Assembly (NCBI RefSeq): GCF_009184545.1
Contig: NZ_QJOW01000003.1
Span: forward strand, 320,400 to 384,399
Length of the DNA: 64,000 nucleotides
From: Halosegnis rubeus
Lineage (GTDB): Archaea > Halobacteriota > Halobacteria > Halobacteriales > Haloarculaceae
Direction of reading: 5' to 3'
How positions within the stretch are numbered: the first letter of the stretch is position 1; every line of letters begins with the position of its first letter. Below are positions 52,775-62,353 of this stretch, in pieces. The translations under genes and the position numbers were made by a program. The notes under the pieces are model-generated. The model did not search any database. It was not told the DNA's origin and saw only the letters and a list, made by a program, of their open reading frames with translations.

Positions 52775-54133
52775 ATGAATGTCTTCGGGTCGAGTGGGGT
52801 TCGCGGCGTCGTCGGGGAAACCATCACGCCGGCGTTCGTCGGTCGCGTCGCCAAGGCCGCCGGCTCCACGCTCGGTGCCGAGACGGTCGCCGTTGCACGC
52901 GACACCCGCCGCACCGGGGGGATGCTCGCCGACGCCGCCGCCGGCGGACTGGCCGCCGTCGGCAGCGACGTACACCGACTCGGCGTCGCCCCCACGCCCG
53001 CTGCGCAGGCGTACGCCGAACGGGAGGGGGTTCCCGTCGTGATGATTACCGCGAGTCACAATCCACCCGCGTACAACGGCGTCAAGCTCATCGGCGGCGA
53101 CGGCATCGAACTGTCGCGCGACGCGCTCGAGCGCATCGAGGATCGCCTGCTCTCGGACCGCTACGAGACGAAGCCGTGGAACGAGACGGGCGAGAGCGAG
53201 CGCGTCGAGAGCACTCGCCGCGCGTACGTCGACCAACTGCTCGCCGTCGCCGACCGCGAGCAGATAGCCGACGCCGACCTGACGGTCGCGCTCGACCCCG
53301 GTCACGGTGCCGGCGCGCTCACCTCTCCCGACTTCTTCCGCGAACTCGGCTGCCGGGTCGTCACGGTCAACGCCCAACCGGACGGCCACTTCCCCGGGCG
53401 CGACCCCGAACCGGTCGCTGAGAACCTGGATGACCTGGGTGCGCTCGTCCGGGCGACCGACGCCGATGTCGGAATCGCCCACGATGGTGACGCCGACCGC
53501 GCCATCTTCTATGATGAACACGGCGACTACATCGAAGGGGATGCCACGCTCGCCGCGCTCGCCGAGGCGCGACTCGACGCCGGCGACACCGCCGTCTCCG
53601 CGGTCAACGTCTCACAGCGGCTCGTCGACGTGACCAGTCGCGTGGACGCCGACCTCGAACTCACGCCTATCGGCTCGACGTACATCATCACCCGCATCCG
53701 CGAGCTCCAGAACGAGGGCGAACACGTCCCCGTCGCGGGCGAGGGGAACGGCGGGATTTTATTCCCGAACTACCGGCTCGCGCGCGACGGAGCCTACACC
53801 GCCGCCAGCTTCCTCGAACTGCTCGCCGACCAGTCGGCCAGCGAGGCGGTCGCGGACTACGGCGGCTACGTCAACGTCCGGCGCAACGTCGAGTACGACT
53901 CCGACGCCGAACGAGAGGCCCTGCTCGCGGCCGTCGAGAGCTACGCCGAGGCGGCCGACGCGGAGCCGACCACGACCGACGGCTACCGGCTCGACTACGG
54001 CGACGCGTGGGTGCTCGCGCGCCCTTCCGGAACGGAGCCGGTCGTCAGAATCTACGCCGAGGCGCGCGACCGCGACCGCGCAGAGTCGCTGGTCGGTGGC
54101 GTCCACGAGCGTCTGCGCGCCGCGCTCGAGTAG
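52775..54133 (+). CDS. glmM: phosphoglucosamine/phosphomannomutase family protein
   Basis: A 452-residue alpha-D-phosphohexomutase: the phosphoserine motif TASHNP (about 93-98), the metal loop DGDADR (about 233-238), the sugar loop GEGNGG (about 322-327) and the phosphate loop RPSGTEP (about 417-423). The N-terminus NVFGSSGVRG is typical for GlmM-type enzymes. It probably makes glucosamine-1-phosphate for the cell surface glycans, but PMM/PGM activity cannot be excluded. Start ATG at 52775. Confidence 0.9.
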   Translation: MNVFGSSGVRGVVGETITPAFVGRVAKAAGSTLGAETVAVARDTRRTGGMLADAAAGGLAAVGSDVHRLGVAPTPAAQAYAEREGVPVVMITASHNPPAYNGVKLIGGDGIELSRDALERIEDRLLSDRYETKPWNETGESERVESTRRAYVDQLLAVADREQIADADLTVALDPGHGAGALTSPDFFRELGCRVVTVNAQPDGHFPGRDPEPVAENLDDLGALVRATDADVGIAHDGDADRAIFYDEHGDYIEGDATLAALAEARLDAGDTAVSAVNVSQRLVDVTSRVDADLELTPIGSTYIITRIRELQNEGEHVPVAGEGNGGILFPNYRLARDGAYTAASFLELLADQSASEAVADYGGYVNVRRNVEYDSDAEREALLAAVESYAEAADAEPTTTDGYRLDYGDAWVLARPSGTEPVVRIYAEARDRDRAESLVGGVHERLRAALE

Positions 54134-54181
54134 TCGACACGGCGGCTCCCGGCGAGGAAGGTTCGTGACGCGCCGACGGAT

Positions 54182-55312
54182 TCACGGCTCGGGTGTCGCG
54201 TCGAGTGTCTCTTCGAGCGCCGCGCGCTCTGTCCGACACGCCTCCAACTGCGGTTCGACCTCGCCGGCTTGCAGGCGGTCGCGTTCCTCGTCGGTCAGCG
54301 TTTCGAGGGATTCAGCCGCCTCGCGGAGCCGTTCGTACTCGGTCTCGCTCGGAAGCGACCGTACCTCGCGCAACGCGGCCAGCGTCTCCTCGTCGGCAAA
54401 CCGGTTGCAGACGGCGATGTACTCCTTGCACTCGTACTCCAGTTCGCCGGCCTCTGGCGGCGGGTACGCCACGGTCAGCGGCGAGGCGTCCAGATTCGCG
54501 AGATACGTCTGGTTCGTCGCCACGAACCGGTTCAAATCGCCCGGATTGTCGACGTAGTGGCCCAACTTCTCGGCGGAGTAGTCGGCGTACTCCAAGAGAG
54601 TCTTCACCGGCTCCTCGCCAACCGGGTCGGATTCGACGTACTCGCGCATCCGGGTCGGCGGGTCGCGAAACTCCACGAGCGGGTAGCTGTCGGCGCTCTC
54701 GATGACGCCGAACAGGTCACGAGCCGACGCCTCGCGCTTGAGTCGTTCGAAGTCGGCGAGGACGCCCTCGTTGTATCGTTCGATGGGGTCGCGCAACTGC
54801 TCGACGGGCGCACCGAGGTCTGCCTCGCCGAGTTCGAGCAGTCGCTCGGCCGTCTCGATTTCGTCGTCGAGCGCGTCGAGCCGGTCGCCGGCCTCGCGGC
54901 GCGTCTCGCGCAGCAGTTCCCCGGCCGCCTCCCACTCCACGAGCAGGTCGGCGTACTCGCGGGCGGGGTCGAGCGCCTCGCGGGCGTTCTCGAAGTCGCT
55001 CGCCGAGAGGCGGTTCACGTGGACGGCGTCGTCGGCCGCCTCGAACGCCTCGTAGGCCGGCATCGACTCGTCTAGCTCCTCGGTCGCCGAGGCGACGGCC
55101 TCCTGAAACTGGATGTACTCCTGGAAGCCGGAGCCGGTCGCTGACTCCTCGTTGTCCGCGAGCAACCGACGAAAGCGCCGGTACGCGCCGGTCGTCTGCC
55201 GGACGGCCGACTCTCCGCCCGCTTCCTCGACTGCCTCGCGCACGCGCTCGTACTCGTCTGCGGCCCGGCGGAGCGCGGCGCGCGCGCGTTCGGGGTCGGG
55301 GGCGTCGCTCAT
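54182..55312 (-). CDS. coiled-coil haloarchaeal protein, 376 aa
   Basis: An acidic, almost fully helical protein ([24 protein letters not shown]) with strong coiled-coil segments (about 5-40, 120-175, 320-365) and a short globular middle ([22 protein letters not shown]). No known catalytic motif. The start overlaps the hisI stop by four bases (ATGA), so it is expressed with hisI. A structural or DNA-associated role is possible but unproven. Confidence 0.75.
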   Translation of the reverse strand: MSDAPDPERARAALRRAADEYERVREAVEEAGGESAVRQTTGAYRRFRRLLADNEESATGSGFQEYIQFQEAVASATEELDESMPAYEAFEAADDAVHVNRLSASDFENAREALDPAREYADLLVEWEAAGELLRETRREAGDRLDALDDEIETAERLLELGEADLGAPVEQLRDPIERYNEGVLADFERLKREASARDLFGVIESADSYPLVEFRDPPTRMREYVESDPVGEEPVKTLLEYADYSAEKLGHYVDNPGDLNRFVATNQTYLANLDASPLTVAYPPPEAGELEYECKEYIAVCNRFADEETLAALREVRSLPSETEYERLREAAESLETLTDEERDRLQAGEVEPQLEACRTERAALEETLDATPEP

Positions 55313-55683
55313 CCGTCGTCGTACACCTCGTCGGGGTCGAAGACACGCTCGCCGACCTCCGCTCCGTCGAGTGTACGGTGGAAACAGGACTCGAAGCCGG
55401 TGTGACAGGCTCCACCCTCCTGTTCGACCACGTACAACAGGGTGTCGGCGTCACAGTCGACGCGAATCTCTTCTATCGATTGGGTGTGGCCCGAACTCCC
55501 GCCCTTGTGCCAGAGTTCCTCTCGCGAGCGGGAGTAGTAGTGGGCGTCGCCCGTCTCGCGGGTGCGTTGAAGCGCTTCCTCGTTCACGTACGCGAGCATG
55601 AGGACGGTGCCGTCCTCGGCGGATTGGGCGACGGCGGGGACGAGCCCATCCTCGCCGAAATCGACCGTCACGGATTCGCTCAT
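55309..55683 (-). CDS. hisI: phosphoribosyl-AMP cyclohydrolase
   Basis: A 124-residue HisI enzyme of histidine synthesis: [14 protein letters not shown] (about 53-66), the zinc/metal site [10 protein letters not shown] (about 75-84) and [11 protein letters not shown] (about 93-103). It opens the purine ring of PR-AMP. The length is normal. The gene overlaps the coiled-coil gene, and hisB and hisA follow 3-4 kb away, so the his genes are scattered but close. Confidence 0.96.
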   Translation of the reverse strand: MSESVTVDFGEDGLVPAVAQSAEDGTVLMLAYVNEEALQRTRETGDAHYYSRSREELWHKGGSSGHTQSIEEIRVDCDADTLLYVVEQEGGACHTGFESCFHRTLDGAEVGERVFDPDEVYDDG

Positions 55684-55742
55684 ACCGCGAGTGGGTCAGC
55701 GCGCCGAATAGGTCTTTTCACCCGTGGCAACGTCTGACGAAC

Positions 55743-55750
55743 GTTTATAC
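55743..55750 (+). promoter_or_regulatory. TATA box of the ribbon-helix-helix gene
   Basis: gtttatac (in aacgtttatacgcg), 27-34 bases upstream of the ATG at 55777. It supports this start over the in-frame GTG/ATG codons further upstream and fits a leaderless mRNA. Confidence 0.6.
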
Positions 55751-55776
55751 GCGTGGAACAGGGAGTACCGACAACG

Positions 55777-56187
55777 ATGGGCAACAAGAACAAGACCATC
55801 TCCTTCCGGGTCAACGAGGACGCGTTCGAGACCCTGCGTGAGATCGCCGAACAGCGCGACATCTCGCTGTCGGCGGTGTTTCGCGACTACGTCGAGACGC
55901 TCGTTGCCCACGACGGACAGGTAGAGGTCGTTCCCGAACACGAAATCGGCGACGCCGACGCCGACGAGGAGTCGTTCCCGCCGAAGGTCGAGGTGCCGAA
56001 GAGCTTCATCCGCGAACACGAGCGGCTGGAACTCGAAGCCGAACACTTGCGCGAACAGCTTGACGAGTACAAGCGGTACGTGACGAAGCTCTCCCAGCAG
56101 CTGGAAGATGACTCCGACGAGGAGGTCATCCAGCTGGAGGATCTAGACGGCGAACAGGAAGACGAACCGTCGTTCCGGCTCGGCTGA
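55777..56187 (+). CDS. ribbon-helix-helix DNA-binding protein with acidic coiled-coil tail
   Basis: A 136-residue protein. The first 45 residues are a ribbon-helix-helix domain (KTISFRVNEDAFETLREIAEQR, then SLSAVFRDYVE). A proline-rich hinge leads to a coiled coil (about 80-115, REHERLELEAEHLREQLDEY) and an acidic tail. Proteins of this type in haloarchaea include small cell-division regulators. It is divergent from hisI. Its DNA targets are unknown, but dimeric binding to a short palindrome is expected. Confidence 0.85.
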   Translation: MGNKNKTISFRVNEDAFETLREIAEQRDISLSAVFRDYVETLVAHDGQVEVVPEHEIGDADADEESFPPKVEVPKSFIREHERLELEAEHLREQLDEYKRYVTKLSQQLEDDSDEEVIQLEDLDGEQEDEPSFRLG

Positions 56188-56345
56188 ATTCTCCGACCTT
56201 CGATGGGTTGATATGCTCCACCCAAGTACCGATAGGTCCGGCGTCGTCCACGCCCGCCAGCGGCGCGAACCCCCCTCCTTCGAATGCAGATGTCGCCGAC
56301 TGCGATCGCATCCGACCTCCACCGGAAGATTCGTCTGCCGTGCGT

Positions 56346-56363
56346 CAGACACGTCGCTGTCTG
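56346..56363. terminator. hairpin downstream of two convergent genes
   Basis: Arms cagaca (56346-56351) and tgtctg (56358-56363) with a six-base loop, in the space between the convergent RHH gene and the IMPACT-family gene. Weak pairing extends by one or two bases. A short T-run (attt, 56367-56370) follows. It may end one or both transcripts. Confidence 0.35.
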
Positions 56364-56374
56364 GCGATTTGTCG

Positions 56375-56992
56375 TCAGCGCTCCTCGATAGTGACGCGGC
56401 CACTCGTCGCGCTTCGGAGTCGGTCACGGAGGGCGAGGTTGTCGGCCACCGGCACCGACACCACGAACTGCACGTCCTCGCCGTAGTCGGCCTCGTACTC
56501 GACGCCCGCCGAGTCGAGGATGCCTTGGACGGTCCCGGAGTCGTCGTACGCGACCGTCGCGGCGAACTGTTCGTGCGGCTCGCGCTCCGTGGTGCCCGCC
56601 GCCTCGACTGCGTCTTTGACTGCCTGTCCGTAGGCGCTCACCAGGCCGCCGACCCCGAGGTTCGTCCCGCCGTAGTAGCGCGTCACGACGACGGCGACGT
56701 TCTCTAGCTCCTGTCCCTGTAAGACGTTCAGCGCCGGCTTGCCCGCGCTGCCGGAGGGTTCGCCGTCGTCGCTGCTGTACTCGCGAAACGGGTCGTCTCG
56801 GACCCGATAGGCGGGGACGTTGTGGGTCGCGTCGTCGTACTCACTCCGGACCTCCGCGATGAACGCCTCCGCGCTTTCGGCCGAGTCGACCGGCCGGACG
56901 TGACCGATGAACTCCGAGCCGCGGACCTCGAAGGAGGTCCGTGCCGCGCCCGCGACGGTGCGGTAGCTGTCCCGCTCGCCGTCCCCGCTCAT
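56375..56992 (-). CDS. IMPACT/YigZ family protein (UPF0029)
   Basis: A 205-residue protein with the family motif HNVPAYRVR ... SDDGEPSGSAGKPAL (about 57-87) and YYGGTNLGVGGLVSAY (about 105-120). The C-terminal half is an alpha/beta domain like the second domain of YigZ. Bacterial and eukaryotic relatives act in translation-stress signalling, but the archaeal role is not known. The start overlaps the ACT-protein gene by four bases, so both are expressed together. Confidence 0.9.
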   Translation of the reverse strand: MSGDGERDSYRTVAGAARTSFEVRGSEFIGHVRPVDSAESAEAFIAEVRSEYDDATHNVPAYRVRDDPFREYSSDDGEPSGSAGKPALNVLQGQELENVAVVVTRYYGGTNLGVGGLVSAYGQAVKDAVEAAGTTEREPHEQFAATVAYDDSGTVQGILDSAGVEYEADYGEDVQFVVSVPVADNLALRDRLRSATSGRVTIEER

Positions 56993-57492
56993 TCGAGTTC
57001 GAGCTTCCGGACGAACTCCAGCGTCTGGAGGTCGGTCACCAGTTCGCCGGGGAGCGGTTCGTCGGTGACGACGTAGAGCTTCGGTTCGTCGGTGAACTCG
57101 GGGTCCTCGGAGATGGTCTGTCGGATGGAGATGTCGTGGTCGGCGATGGCGGTGGTGACGGCCGCGACGATGCCCGGCACCTCGGCGGTGTTCGGGTGGA
57201 TGGTCAACACCGTCAACCCGAGCACCGGCGCGAGGTCCATCAGCGACGGAATCGCGGAGATGTTGCGGAAGACGCGTTCGAGTTCCGGGTCGTCGAGGAT
57301 GGCGTCGGTCGTCGCGTCGACCACCCGGCGGTCGACGCCCACCTCTCGCGCCAGCCCGGTGTTGGGGATTTCGATGCCCCCCGAGACCACGCGCCCGTCG
57401 GCGTTGACGGAGAAGCCGCGTTCGAGCAGCAGTCGCACGACCGCCCGCTGGCCGGGCGAGTCGGCGAACTTCGCCATGATTTCGTCGAACAT
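56989..57492 (-). CDS. ACT-domain protein with N-terminal HTH-like region
   Basis: A 167-residue protein: an N-terminal winged-helix-like part (about 1-60, MAKFADSPGQRAVVRLLLERGF and NTGLAREVGVDRRVVDATTDAI) and a C-terminal ACT domain (about 90-167, VLTIHPNTAEVPGIVAAVTTAIADHDISIRQ). Such proteins usually bind an amino acid and regulate transcription or an enzyme. It is co-expressed with the IMPACT protein. The ligand is unknown. Confidence 0.85.
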   Translation of the reverse strand: MFDEIMAKFADSPGQRAVVRLLLERGFSVNADGRVVSGGIEIPNTGLAREVGVDRRVVDATTDAILDDPELERVFRNISAIPSLMDLAPVLGLTVLTIHPNTAEVPGIVAAVTTAIADHDISIRQTISEDPEFTDEPKLYVVTDEPLPGELVTDLQTLEFVRKLELE

Positions 57493-58258
57493 ACCTGGGC
57501 GTTGTGGCCTCGGGGTTTGGCTGTTCCGCTCGTCTGGCTGTGGGTGGCTTTTTGACTTCTCTGGACGCTCTGGTGTTTACCCTCGGAAAGCTCCGGGCGT
57601 GTCGTCTGGTGATTGGTCTGTCGGGACCAATTCGAAAGCCCCGGGCGTGTCGCGGTCTTGCCGGCGGTTGTACCGCCGGCTGCCTGGGAGAGCGTCGCTC
57701 TCCCGCTGTCTCCGTGACATATCGGTCACTCGCTTCGCTCGTTCCCGATAGTGGTCACGGAACCGACCGGGTGAACGCGACACGCCCGCCCCTTCCAGCC
57801 CCACCCGACAACACCGCCCACACGCCTCCCCAGCCGACTCGTTCGTTTCACTCACTCGTCCACTGTCAGAGCAAGCTCTGACAAACCGTCGCTCGGTGCC
57901 CTCGCGACGACCTCGCGACGACGGGCGCGCACGAGGCGCGCCGGCTCACGCCACCGCACAGGCAACGGAGGCGATGGCCTACCGCACCGCGCCCGTGGCG
58001 CGTGTGCGGTCCGGGGAAGGGTTGGGAGAGCGGCCGGAGGCTGCGGGCCAGCGAGCGGGAGCGCAGCGACACGCGAGCGCGCGGTGCGGCCGCGGTGCGG
58101 TTTCCCCGATGCCAAGCAACGAGCGTGGTCGCGGTGCTGAAGCTGAATCTGCCAGTGGTGCTGTAGAAGCAAGCGTAGCTACAACATCCAGAATATCGAC
58201 AACAGTCCGACACCCCACGCAGCAACGAATTAATACGAGGGCCAAACCCACGACGACC
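57493..58258. other. 766-base non-coding region with several strong hairpins
   Basis: No convincing gene on either strand; open frames here are arginine-, proline- and serine-rich shadow frames. The stretch holds at least three perfect hairpins: gccggcgg/ccgccggc (57660-57667 and 57673-57680, loop of five), gggagagcg/cgctctccc (57686-57694 and 57696-57704, one-base loop) and tgtcagagc/gctctgaca (57864-57872 and 57875-57883, two-base loop), plus a repeated 19-mer (see next entry). The right part (57900-58120) is extremely GC-rich. It may encode a structured RNA or contain several copies of a haloarchaeal interspersed element. Confidence 0.6.
57586..57652 (+). repeat. pair of near-identical 19-base repeats
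   Basis: gaaagctccgggcgtgtcg (57586-57604) and gaaagccccgggcgtgtcg (57634-57652), one mismatch, 48 bases apart. They sit at the left side of the hairpin-rich region and could be the repeated ends of a small interspersed element or protein-binding sites. Confidence 0.6.
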
Positions 58259-58822
58259 ATGCGCGAGGTAGCCGGCTGTGACTTCTGTGGTGAACCGCCC
58301 ACCGGGACGTTCGACGTACTCCCGGCAAAGTACGACCCCGACGGTGACGGGAAACGCATGGTCCTGTGTTCTCACTGTCGGGACGCCCTCGCCTCCATCC
58401 TCGACCCGCTGCTCGACGCGAAGACCGCCGCCGACGTGGAACCCGGCCGCGAGGACGTGACGACACGCACCGCCGAACCGTCCGACACCGCACTCGACGG
58501 CGACCCGGAGCCGACGGTCCCGGACGCCGAGGAAGGCGAGGAGACAGAAACGGAGGCAGTCGACGCCGAGACCAGCTGGGAAGAATCTGAGTCGGGAGCG
58601 TCGGACGCGACCGCCGAATCGACACGAACGGCCGTGCCGTCGGGCTACCGGAAGGTGGTCCGGTTCTTAGACGGGCGGGAACTCCCGATTCCGCGCGCCG
58701 ACGCCGTCGAGATGGCCGCCGGAGCCTACGACCTCGCCGAGTCACAGGTCGAGGAGATTCTGGAGGAAGCAGACGCACGCGGGCGACTCCGGGTCGCAGA
58801 CGACGAACTCCGGCGACCCTAG
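58259..58822 (+). CDS. zinc-ribbon protein with acidic linker, 187 aa
   Basis: A 187-residue protein: an N-terminal zinc ribbon (CDFC at 7-10 and CSHC at 37-40, with [16 protein letters not shown]), a long acidic low-complexity linker (about 60-125) and a C-terminal helical domain starting [32 protein letters not shown] at 58259 is preceded by gaattaatac (58226-58235), a fitting TATA region. A regulatory or structural role is likely but unassigned. It ends convergently, overlapping the hisB stop by four bases. Confidence 0.8.
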   Translation: MREVAGCDFCGEPPTGTFDVLPAKYDPDGDGKRMVLCSHCRDALASILDPLLDAKTAADVEPGREDVTTRTAEPSDTALDGDPEPTVPDAEEGEETETEAVDAETSWEESESGASDATAESTRTAVPSGYRKVVRFLDGRELPIPRADAVEMAAGAYDLAESQVEEILEEADARGRLRVADDELRRP

Positions 58823-59406
58823 AGGGTCCCCTTCGTCGACGGCGTGTCCGTCCGGCGCTCGTCGTAGCGGGTGGCGTCGTCCAGCGCGCGTGCGACGGAC
58901 TTGAACAGCGCCTCGGTCTCGTGGTGGGCGTTTCGCCCCTCGATGCCGGCGTGGAGGGTGACGTTCGCGTGCATGGCGAACGACTCCCAGAAGTGGCGGG
59001 CCATGTCGCTCGTGAACGCACCGATCTGTTCCTGTGAGAACTCGCCGTCCCACTCGAAGTAGGGGCGACCAGAGATGTCGAGCACAACGGAGCCGACGGC
59101 CTCATCGAGGGGAACGCGGCGGTCGGCGTAGCGGACGATGCCGCGCTTGTCACCGACGGCGTCGCCGAACGCCTCGCCGAGCGTGATTGCCACGTCCTCG
59201 ACGGTGTGGTGGTCGTCGATATCCAAATCGCCGTCACACCGGACGGTCAGGTCGAACAGGCCGTGGGTGGCGAGGGCTCGGAGCATGTGGTCGAAGAAGC
59301 CGATGCCGGTGTCGATGGTGGCGTCGCCGTCGCCGTCGATAGCGACCGTCACCTCGATATCCGTCTCGCCGGTGGTGCGGGTGACCGCCGCCGTTCGCTC
59401 GCTCAT
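58819..59406 (-). CDS. hisB: imidazoleglycerol-phosphate dehydratase
   Basis: A 195-residue HisB with the paired manganese motifs GFFDHML (about 38-44) and [18 protein letters not shown] (about 63-80), and the second-half counterparts [20 protein letters not shown] and [13 protein letters not shown]. It catalyses the sixth step of histidine synthesis. Start [10 protein letters not shown] at 59406 is chosen over a long upstream in-frame extension that has no similarity to the family. Confidence 0.96.
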   Translation of the reverse strand: MSERTAAVTRTTGETDIEVTVAIDGDGDATIDTGIGFFDHMLRALATHGLFDLTVRCDGDLDIDDHHTVEDVAITLGEAFGDAVGDKRGIVRYADRRVPLDEAVGSVVLDISGRPYFEWDGEFSQEQIGAFTSDMARHFWESFAMHANVTLHAGIEGRNAHHETEALFKSVARALDDATRYDERRTDTPSTKGTL

Positions 59407-59630
59407 ACGCGACGTTCCGCGGGCGTCGGTATGACGGTTGTGGTGGACAGCGTCGGCGACTCTCACCGCCCTGCTGGCTAAGTGGATTGAGACACGGTGT
59501 GGTGGTATGTTACAGGCAGTCGTTCCTCGGGTGACGCGGCTGGCGGCGCGCACGACTCCCCGACTACTGGCGTCGTCCCCGTGACGGCTGCTGCGGCCAG
59601 CGGGCTCGTCTACGGCCTGCTTCGCGGGCG

Positions 59631-60347
59631 TCAGACCGACATCGCGTCTTCGAGCGTGAACTTTCCCTCGTAAAGCGCCGTCCCGACGACGACCGCCGCC
59701 GCGCCCACCTCGCGGAGCGTCCGGATGTCGTCGAGCGTCGCCACGCCGCCGGATGCGATGACCGGGATGTCGACCGCCTCGGTGACTGCCTCGATTGGCT
59801 CGCGGCGCACGCCAGTCAGTTGCCCCTCCACGTCTACGTCGGTGAAGAGTATCCCCGCCGCGCCTAACCCTTCGTAGCGACCGGCCGCCTCCGCGGGGTC
59901 GAGTCCCGTCTCCTCGGTCCAGCCGTCGACGACGACCTCGCCGTCCTTCGCGTCGAGGCTCACGATGACGCTGTCCGCGTACATCTCGGAGATGCGCGTG
60001 ACGATGTCGGGGTCCTCGACGGCAGCGGTGCCGAGAATGACGCGGTCGACGCCCAGTGAGAGCAAGTCGCCGGCGTCCAAGGCGGTGCGAATCCCGCCGC
60101 CGACCTGCACCGGTACGTCGACTGCCTTGACGATGGCCTCGACCGCGTCGGCGTTGACGCGCTCACCCTCGAATGCTCCGTCGAGATCGACCAGGTGGAG
60201 ACTCTCCGCGCCGGCGCCGACCCAGCGCTCGGCCGCCTCGACCGGGTCGCCGTACCGGGTGCCGGTGTCGCGTTCGCCACCGACCAGCTGGACCACCTCG
60301 CCGTCCTGCATGTCAACGGCGGGGACGACGGAGAAGGAATCGTACAT
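59631..60347 (-). CDS. hisA: phosphoribosylformimino-5-aminoimidazole carboxamide ribotide isomerase
   Basis: A 238-residue HisA TIM barrel. The catalytic aspartates are in [10 protein letters not shown] (about residue 12) and [10 protein letters not shown] (about 131), and phosphate-binding loops are VGGGIR (about 78-83) and [11 protein letters not shown] (about 191-201). The start ATG is at 60347; a long upstream in-frame reading overlaps the divergent phosphate transporter and is rejected. It is 225 bases from hisB in the same direction, a gap that holds no clear gene. Confidence 0.96.
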   Translation of the reverse strand: MYDSFSVVPAVDMQDGEVVQLVGGERDTGTRYGDPVEAAERWVGAGAESLHLVDLDGAFEGERVNADAVEAIVKAVDVPVQVGGGIRTALDAGDLLSLGVDRVILGTAAVEDPDIVTRISEMYADSVIVSLDAKDGEVVVDGWTEETGLDPAEAAGRYEGLGAAGILFTDVDVEGQLTGVRREPIEAVTEAVDIPVIASGGVATLDDIRTLREVGAAAVVVGTALYEGKFTLEDAMSV

Positions 60348-60432
60348 ATCCGGCGGTCGCTCGCTCGGGGGGTAAATCCGCCGGTTCGCTCGAACCCCGG
60401 AGATTAAACCCCGAGTTCGCGATACGATATGT

Positions 60433-61563
60433 ATGCTATCGCCACTGCTTATTCTCGGCTTGGTCGTCGCGGCGTTCGTCGGTTTCAACATCGGTGGATC
60501 GTCGACGGGCGTCGCGTTCGGACCAGCGGTCGGCAGCGACATCATCGGAAAGGGCGGTGCGGCCGCGCTCATGACGGTCTTCGCCTTCGCCGGCGGCTGG
60601 TTTTCCGGTCGCAACGTCATCCAGACGATGGGCGGTGAAATCGTCCCGGCGAGCTACTTCACGCTGATCGCGAGTGTCGCTATCCTGCTGTTTGTCGGCT
60701 TGGCGCTGCTCATCTCGAATCTGTTCGGCGTCCCCGCCTCGACCTCGATGACCGCCGTCGGCGCAATCGCCGGGATGGGACTGGCAGAGCGGGCGCTCCA
60801 GTGGGCCGTGATGGGCCAGATCATGGTGTGGTGGCTCGTCGCTCCGCTGATCGGCTTCTGGGTGTGTACGATGATTGGCCGCTACTTCTACCCGTATCTG
60901 GACTCGTGGTTCGCACTGGAGGAAGCGACCGGGCTGAAGCGGATGATCACCCGGTTTCTCGTCGTCGCTATCGGCTGTTACATGGCTTACTCCGCGGGGG
61001 CCTCGAACGTCGCGAACGCGGTCGCTCCACTCGTCGCCGGCGGCACCGGCCAACTGACGGCGAGTCAGGGTGTCTTTCTCGCCGGGGGTGCAATCGCGGT
61101 CGGCGCGTTCACCATCGCCCGGCGAACCCTCGATACGGTCGGGACGGGGTTGACCGACCTGCCGCTGCTCGCCGCACTCATCGTCGAGACGGTGTCGGCG
61201 ACGCTCATCACCTTCCTCTCCGAGCTGGGGATTCCAGCGTCGCTTGCCGTCTCTGCGACGATGTGTATCATCGGGCTTGGGTGGGGGCGTGCCACCCGGA
61301 CGAGCCGGCTCGTCGACGTGGCGACGACGGCCATGGGCGGTAACACCACCGAGACGGTCCAGCCCGGCGTCGACTCGCTCAACACCGACGACGAGGAAAT
61401 CCGACCAATCGGAGAAGAGGAAACCGAAGAGCTGTCGGCGAACGACCTGTTCGACCCGGCGGCGACGGGGCGGGTCATCACCCTCTGGCTGGCGACACCG
61501 ACGCTCGCCGCGGTCGCGTCCTTCGTCGTGTTCGCGGTCGTCTTCCCGGTCGTGTTGGGCTGA
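60433..61563 (+). CDS. inorganic phosphate transporter (PiT family)
   Basis: A 376-residue permease with the PiT double signature: GFNIGGSSTGVAFGPAVGS (about 17-35) near the N-terminus and AGASNVANAVAPLVAGGTG (about 187-205) in the second half, with GVPASTSMTAVGAIAGMG in between. It imports phosphate with a cation. There is an acidic cytoplasmic stretch (about 305-345, NTDDEEIRPIGEEETEEL) before the last helix. The divergent start with hisA leaves an 85-base promoter region. Confidence 0.9.
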   Translation: MLSPLLILGLVVAAFVGFNIGGSSTGVAFGPAVGSDIIGKGGAAALMTVFAFAGGWFSGRNVIQTMGGEIVPASYFTLIASVAILLFVGLALLISNLFGVPASTSMTAVGAIAGMGLAERALQWAVMGQIMVWWLVAPLIGFWVCTMIGRYFYPYLDSWFALEEATGLKRMITRFLVVAIGCYMAYSAGASNVANAVAPLVAGGTGQLTASQGVFLAGGAIAVGAFTIARRTLDTVGTGLTDLPLLAALIVETVSATLITFLSELGIPASLAVSATMCIIGLGWGRATRTSRLVDVATTAMGGNTTETVQPGVDSLNTDDEEIRPIGEEETEELSANDLFDPAATGRVITLWLATPTLAAVASFVVFAVVFPVVLG

Positions 61564-61582
61564 GGGTCAGCGAAAAGGCGAG

Positions 61583-61590
61583 CTTTAACA
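61583..61590 (+). promoter_or_regulatory. TATA-like box of the ferredoxin gene
   Basis: ctttaaca (61583-61590), 26-33 bases before the ATG at 61616, the expected spacing for a leaderless mRNA. It supports this start over the TTG codon immediately upstream. Confidence 0.5.
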
Positions 61591-61615
61591 ATAGCCGGGT
61601 ACAATATAACTGTTG

Positions 61616-62005
61616 ATGCCAACTGTAGAATACCTCAACTACGAAGTGCTCGACGACCACGGCTGGTCGATGAACGACGACAACCTCTTCGAGGAAGCGG
61701 CTGACGCCGGTCTCGACGGGGAAGACTACGGCGAGCTTGAGGTGAACGAGGGCGAGTATATCCTCGAGGCGGCCGAGGCACAGGGCTACGACTGGCCCTT
61801 CTCGTGTCGCGCCGGTGCGTGTGCGAACTGCGCGTCGATCGCCGTCGAGGGCGACATCGATATGGACATGCAGCAGATCCTCTCGGACGAGGAGGTCGAA
61901 GAGAAGAACGTCCGACTCACCTGCATCGGCTCGCCCGCGACCGACGAGGTCAAAATCGTCTACAACGCGAAGCACCTCGATTACCTCCAGAACCGCGTCA
62001 TCTAG
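61616..62005 (+). CDS. halophilic 2Fe-2S ferredoxin
   Basis: A 129-residue ferredoxin of the plant type with the halophile-specific N-terminal insertion ([21 protein letters not shown]). Cluster ligands are in CRAGACANC (about 63-71) and a fourth Cys in VRLTCIGSP (about 102). The protein is very acidic. It is the main electron carrier for 2-oxoacid:ferredoxin oxidoreductases in haloarchaea. A T-run about 100 bases downstream (62104-62108) could end the transcript. Confidence 0.96.
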   Translation: MPTVEYLNYEVLDDHGWSMNDDNLFEEAADAGLDGEDYGELEVNEGEYILEAAEAQGYDWPFSCRAGACANCASIAVEGDIDMDMQQILSDEEVEEKNVRLTCIGSPATDEVKIVYNAKHLDYLQNRVI

Positions 62006-62353
62006 ATAACGGCGTATAACGCTCGTTAAACAGCCGCGGCCCCTTCGAGGGGTAGCGACAGTTCAGACCAGCCGTTTCCGGCCTGAAATCGCTCTCTCCG
62101 AACCGTTTTTGCTTGTAGCACCGACTGCGTTCAGAATCCGCGCTTTCCGCTTTCGTTCTGATCGCTTGCGGGACAGAATAGTCGTGTTGATAACACGTAC
62201 CTCATACTGTCAGTCGGTGTGCTGACCTCCCGCCTTCTCTCGGACCCGTTCCGATGATTTTCGTTCAGCCACCTCCCTCAGACGACGCTGCGTTCGTGTT
62301 CTCGTTCGCCCCCACTGTCGCTGCACACGAACGGAAGCGACTCTCGGGACCAG
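62006..62353. other. 348-base intergenic region without a gene
   Basis: No credible coding frame. It holds a small hairpin ccccttcgagggg (62041-62053, arms cccct/agggg) about 35 bases after the ferredoxin stop and a T-run (62104-62108), which together look like a transcript end. The rest has lower GC than the flanking genes and no obvious repeat. It separates the convergent ferredoxin and ATPase genes. Confidence 0.5.

Noticed and set aside
57504..58375. Several frames of 90-170 codons in the hairpin-rich gap
   Set aside because: They are rich in Arg, Pro and Ser, overlap each other on both strands, and follow the hairpins rather than any protein pattern.
62041..62053. Hairpin after ferredoxin as a riboswitch or small RNA
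   Set aside because: Too short (five-base arms) and placed as a transcript end; no further conserved structure is visible.
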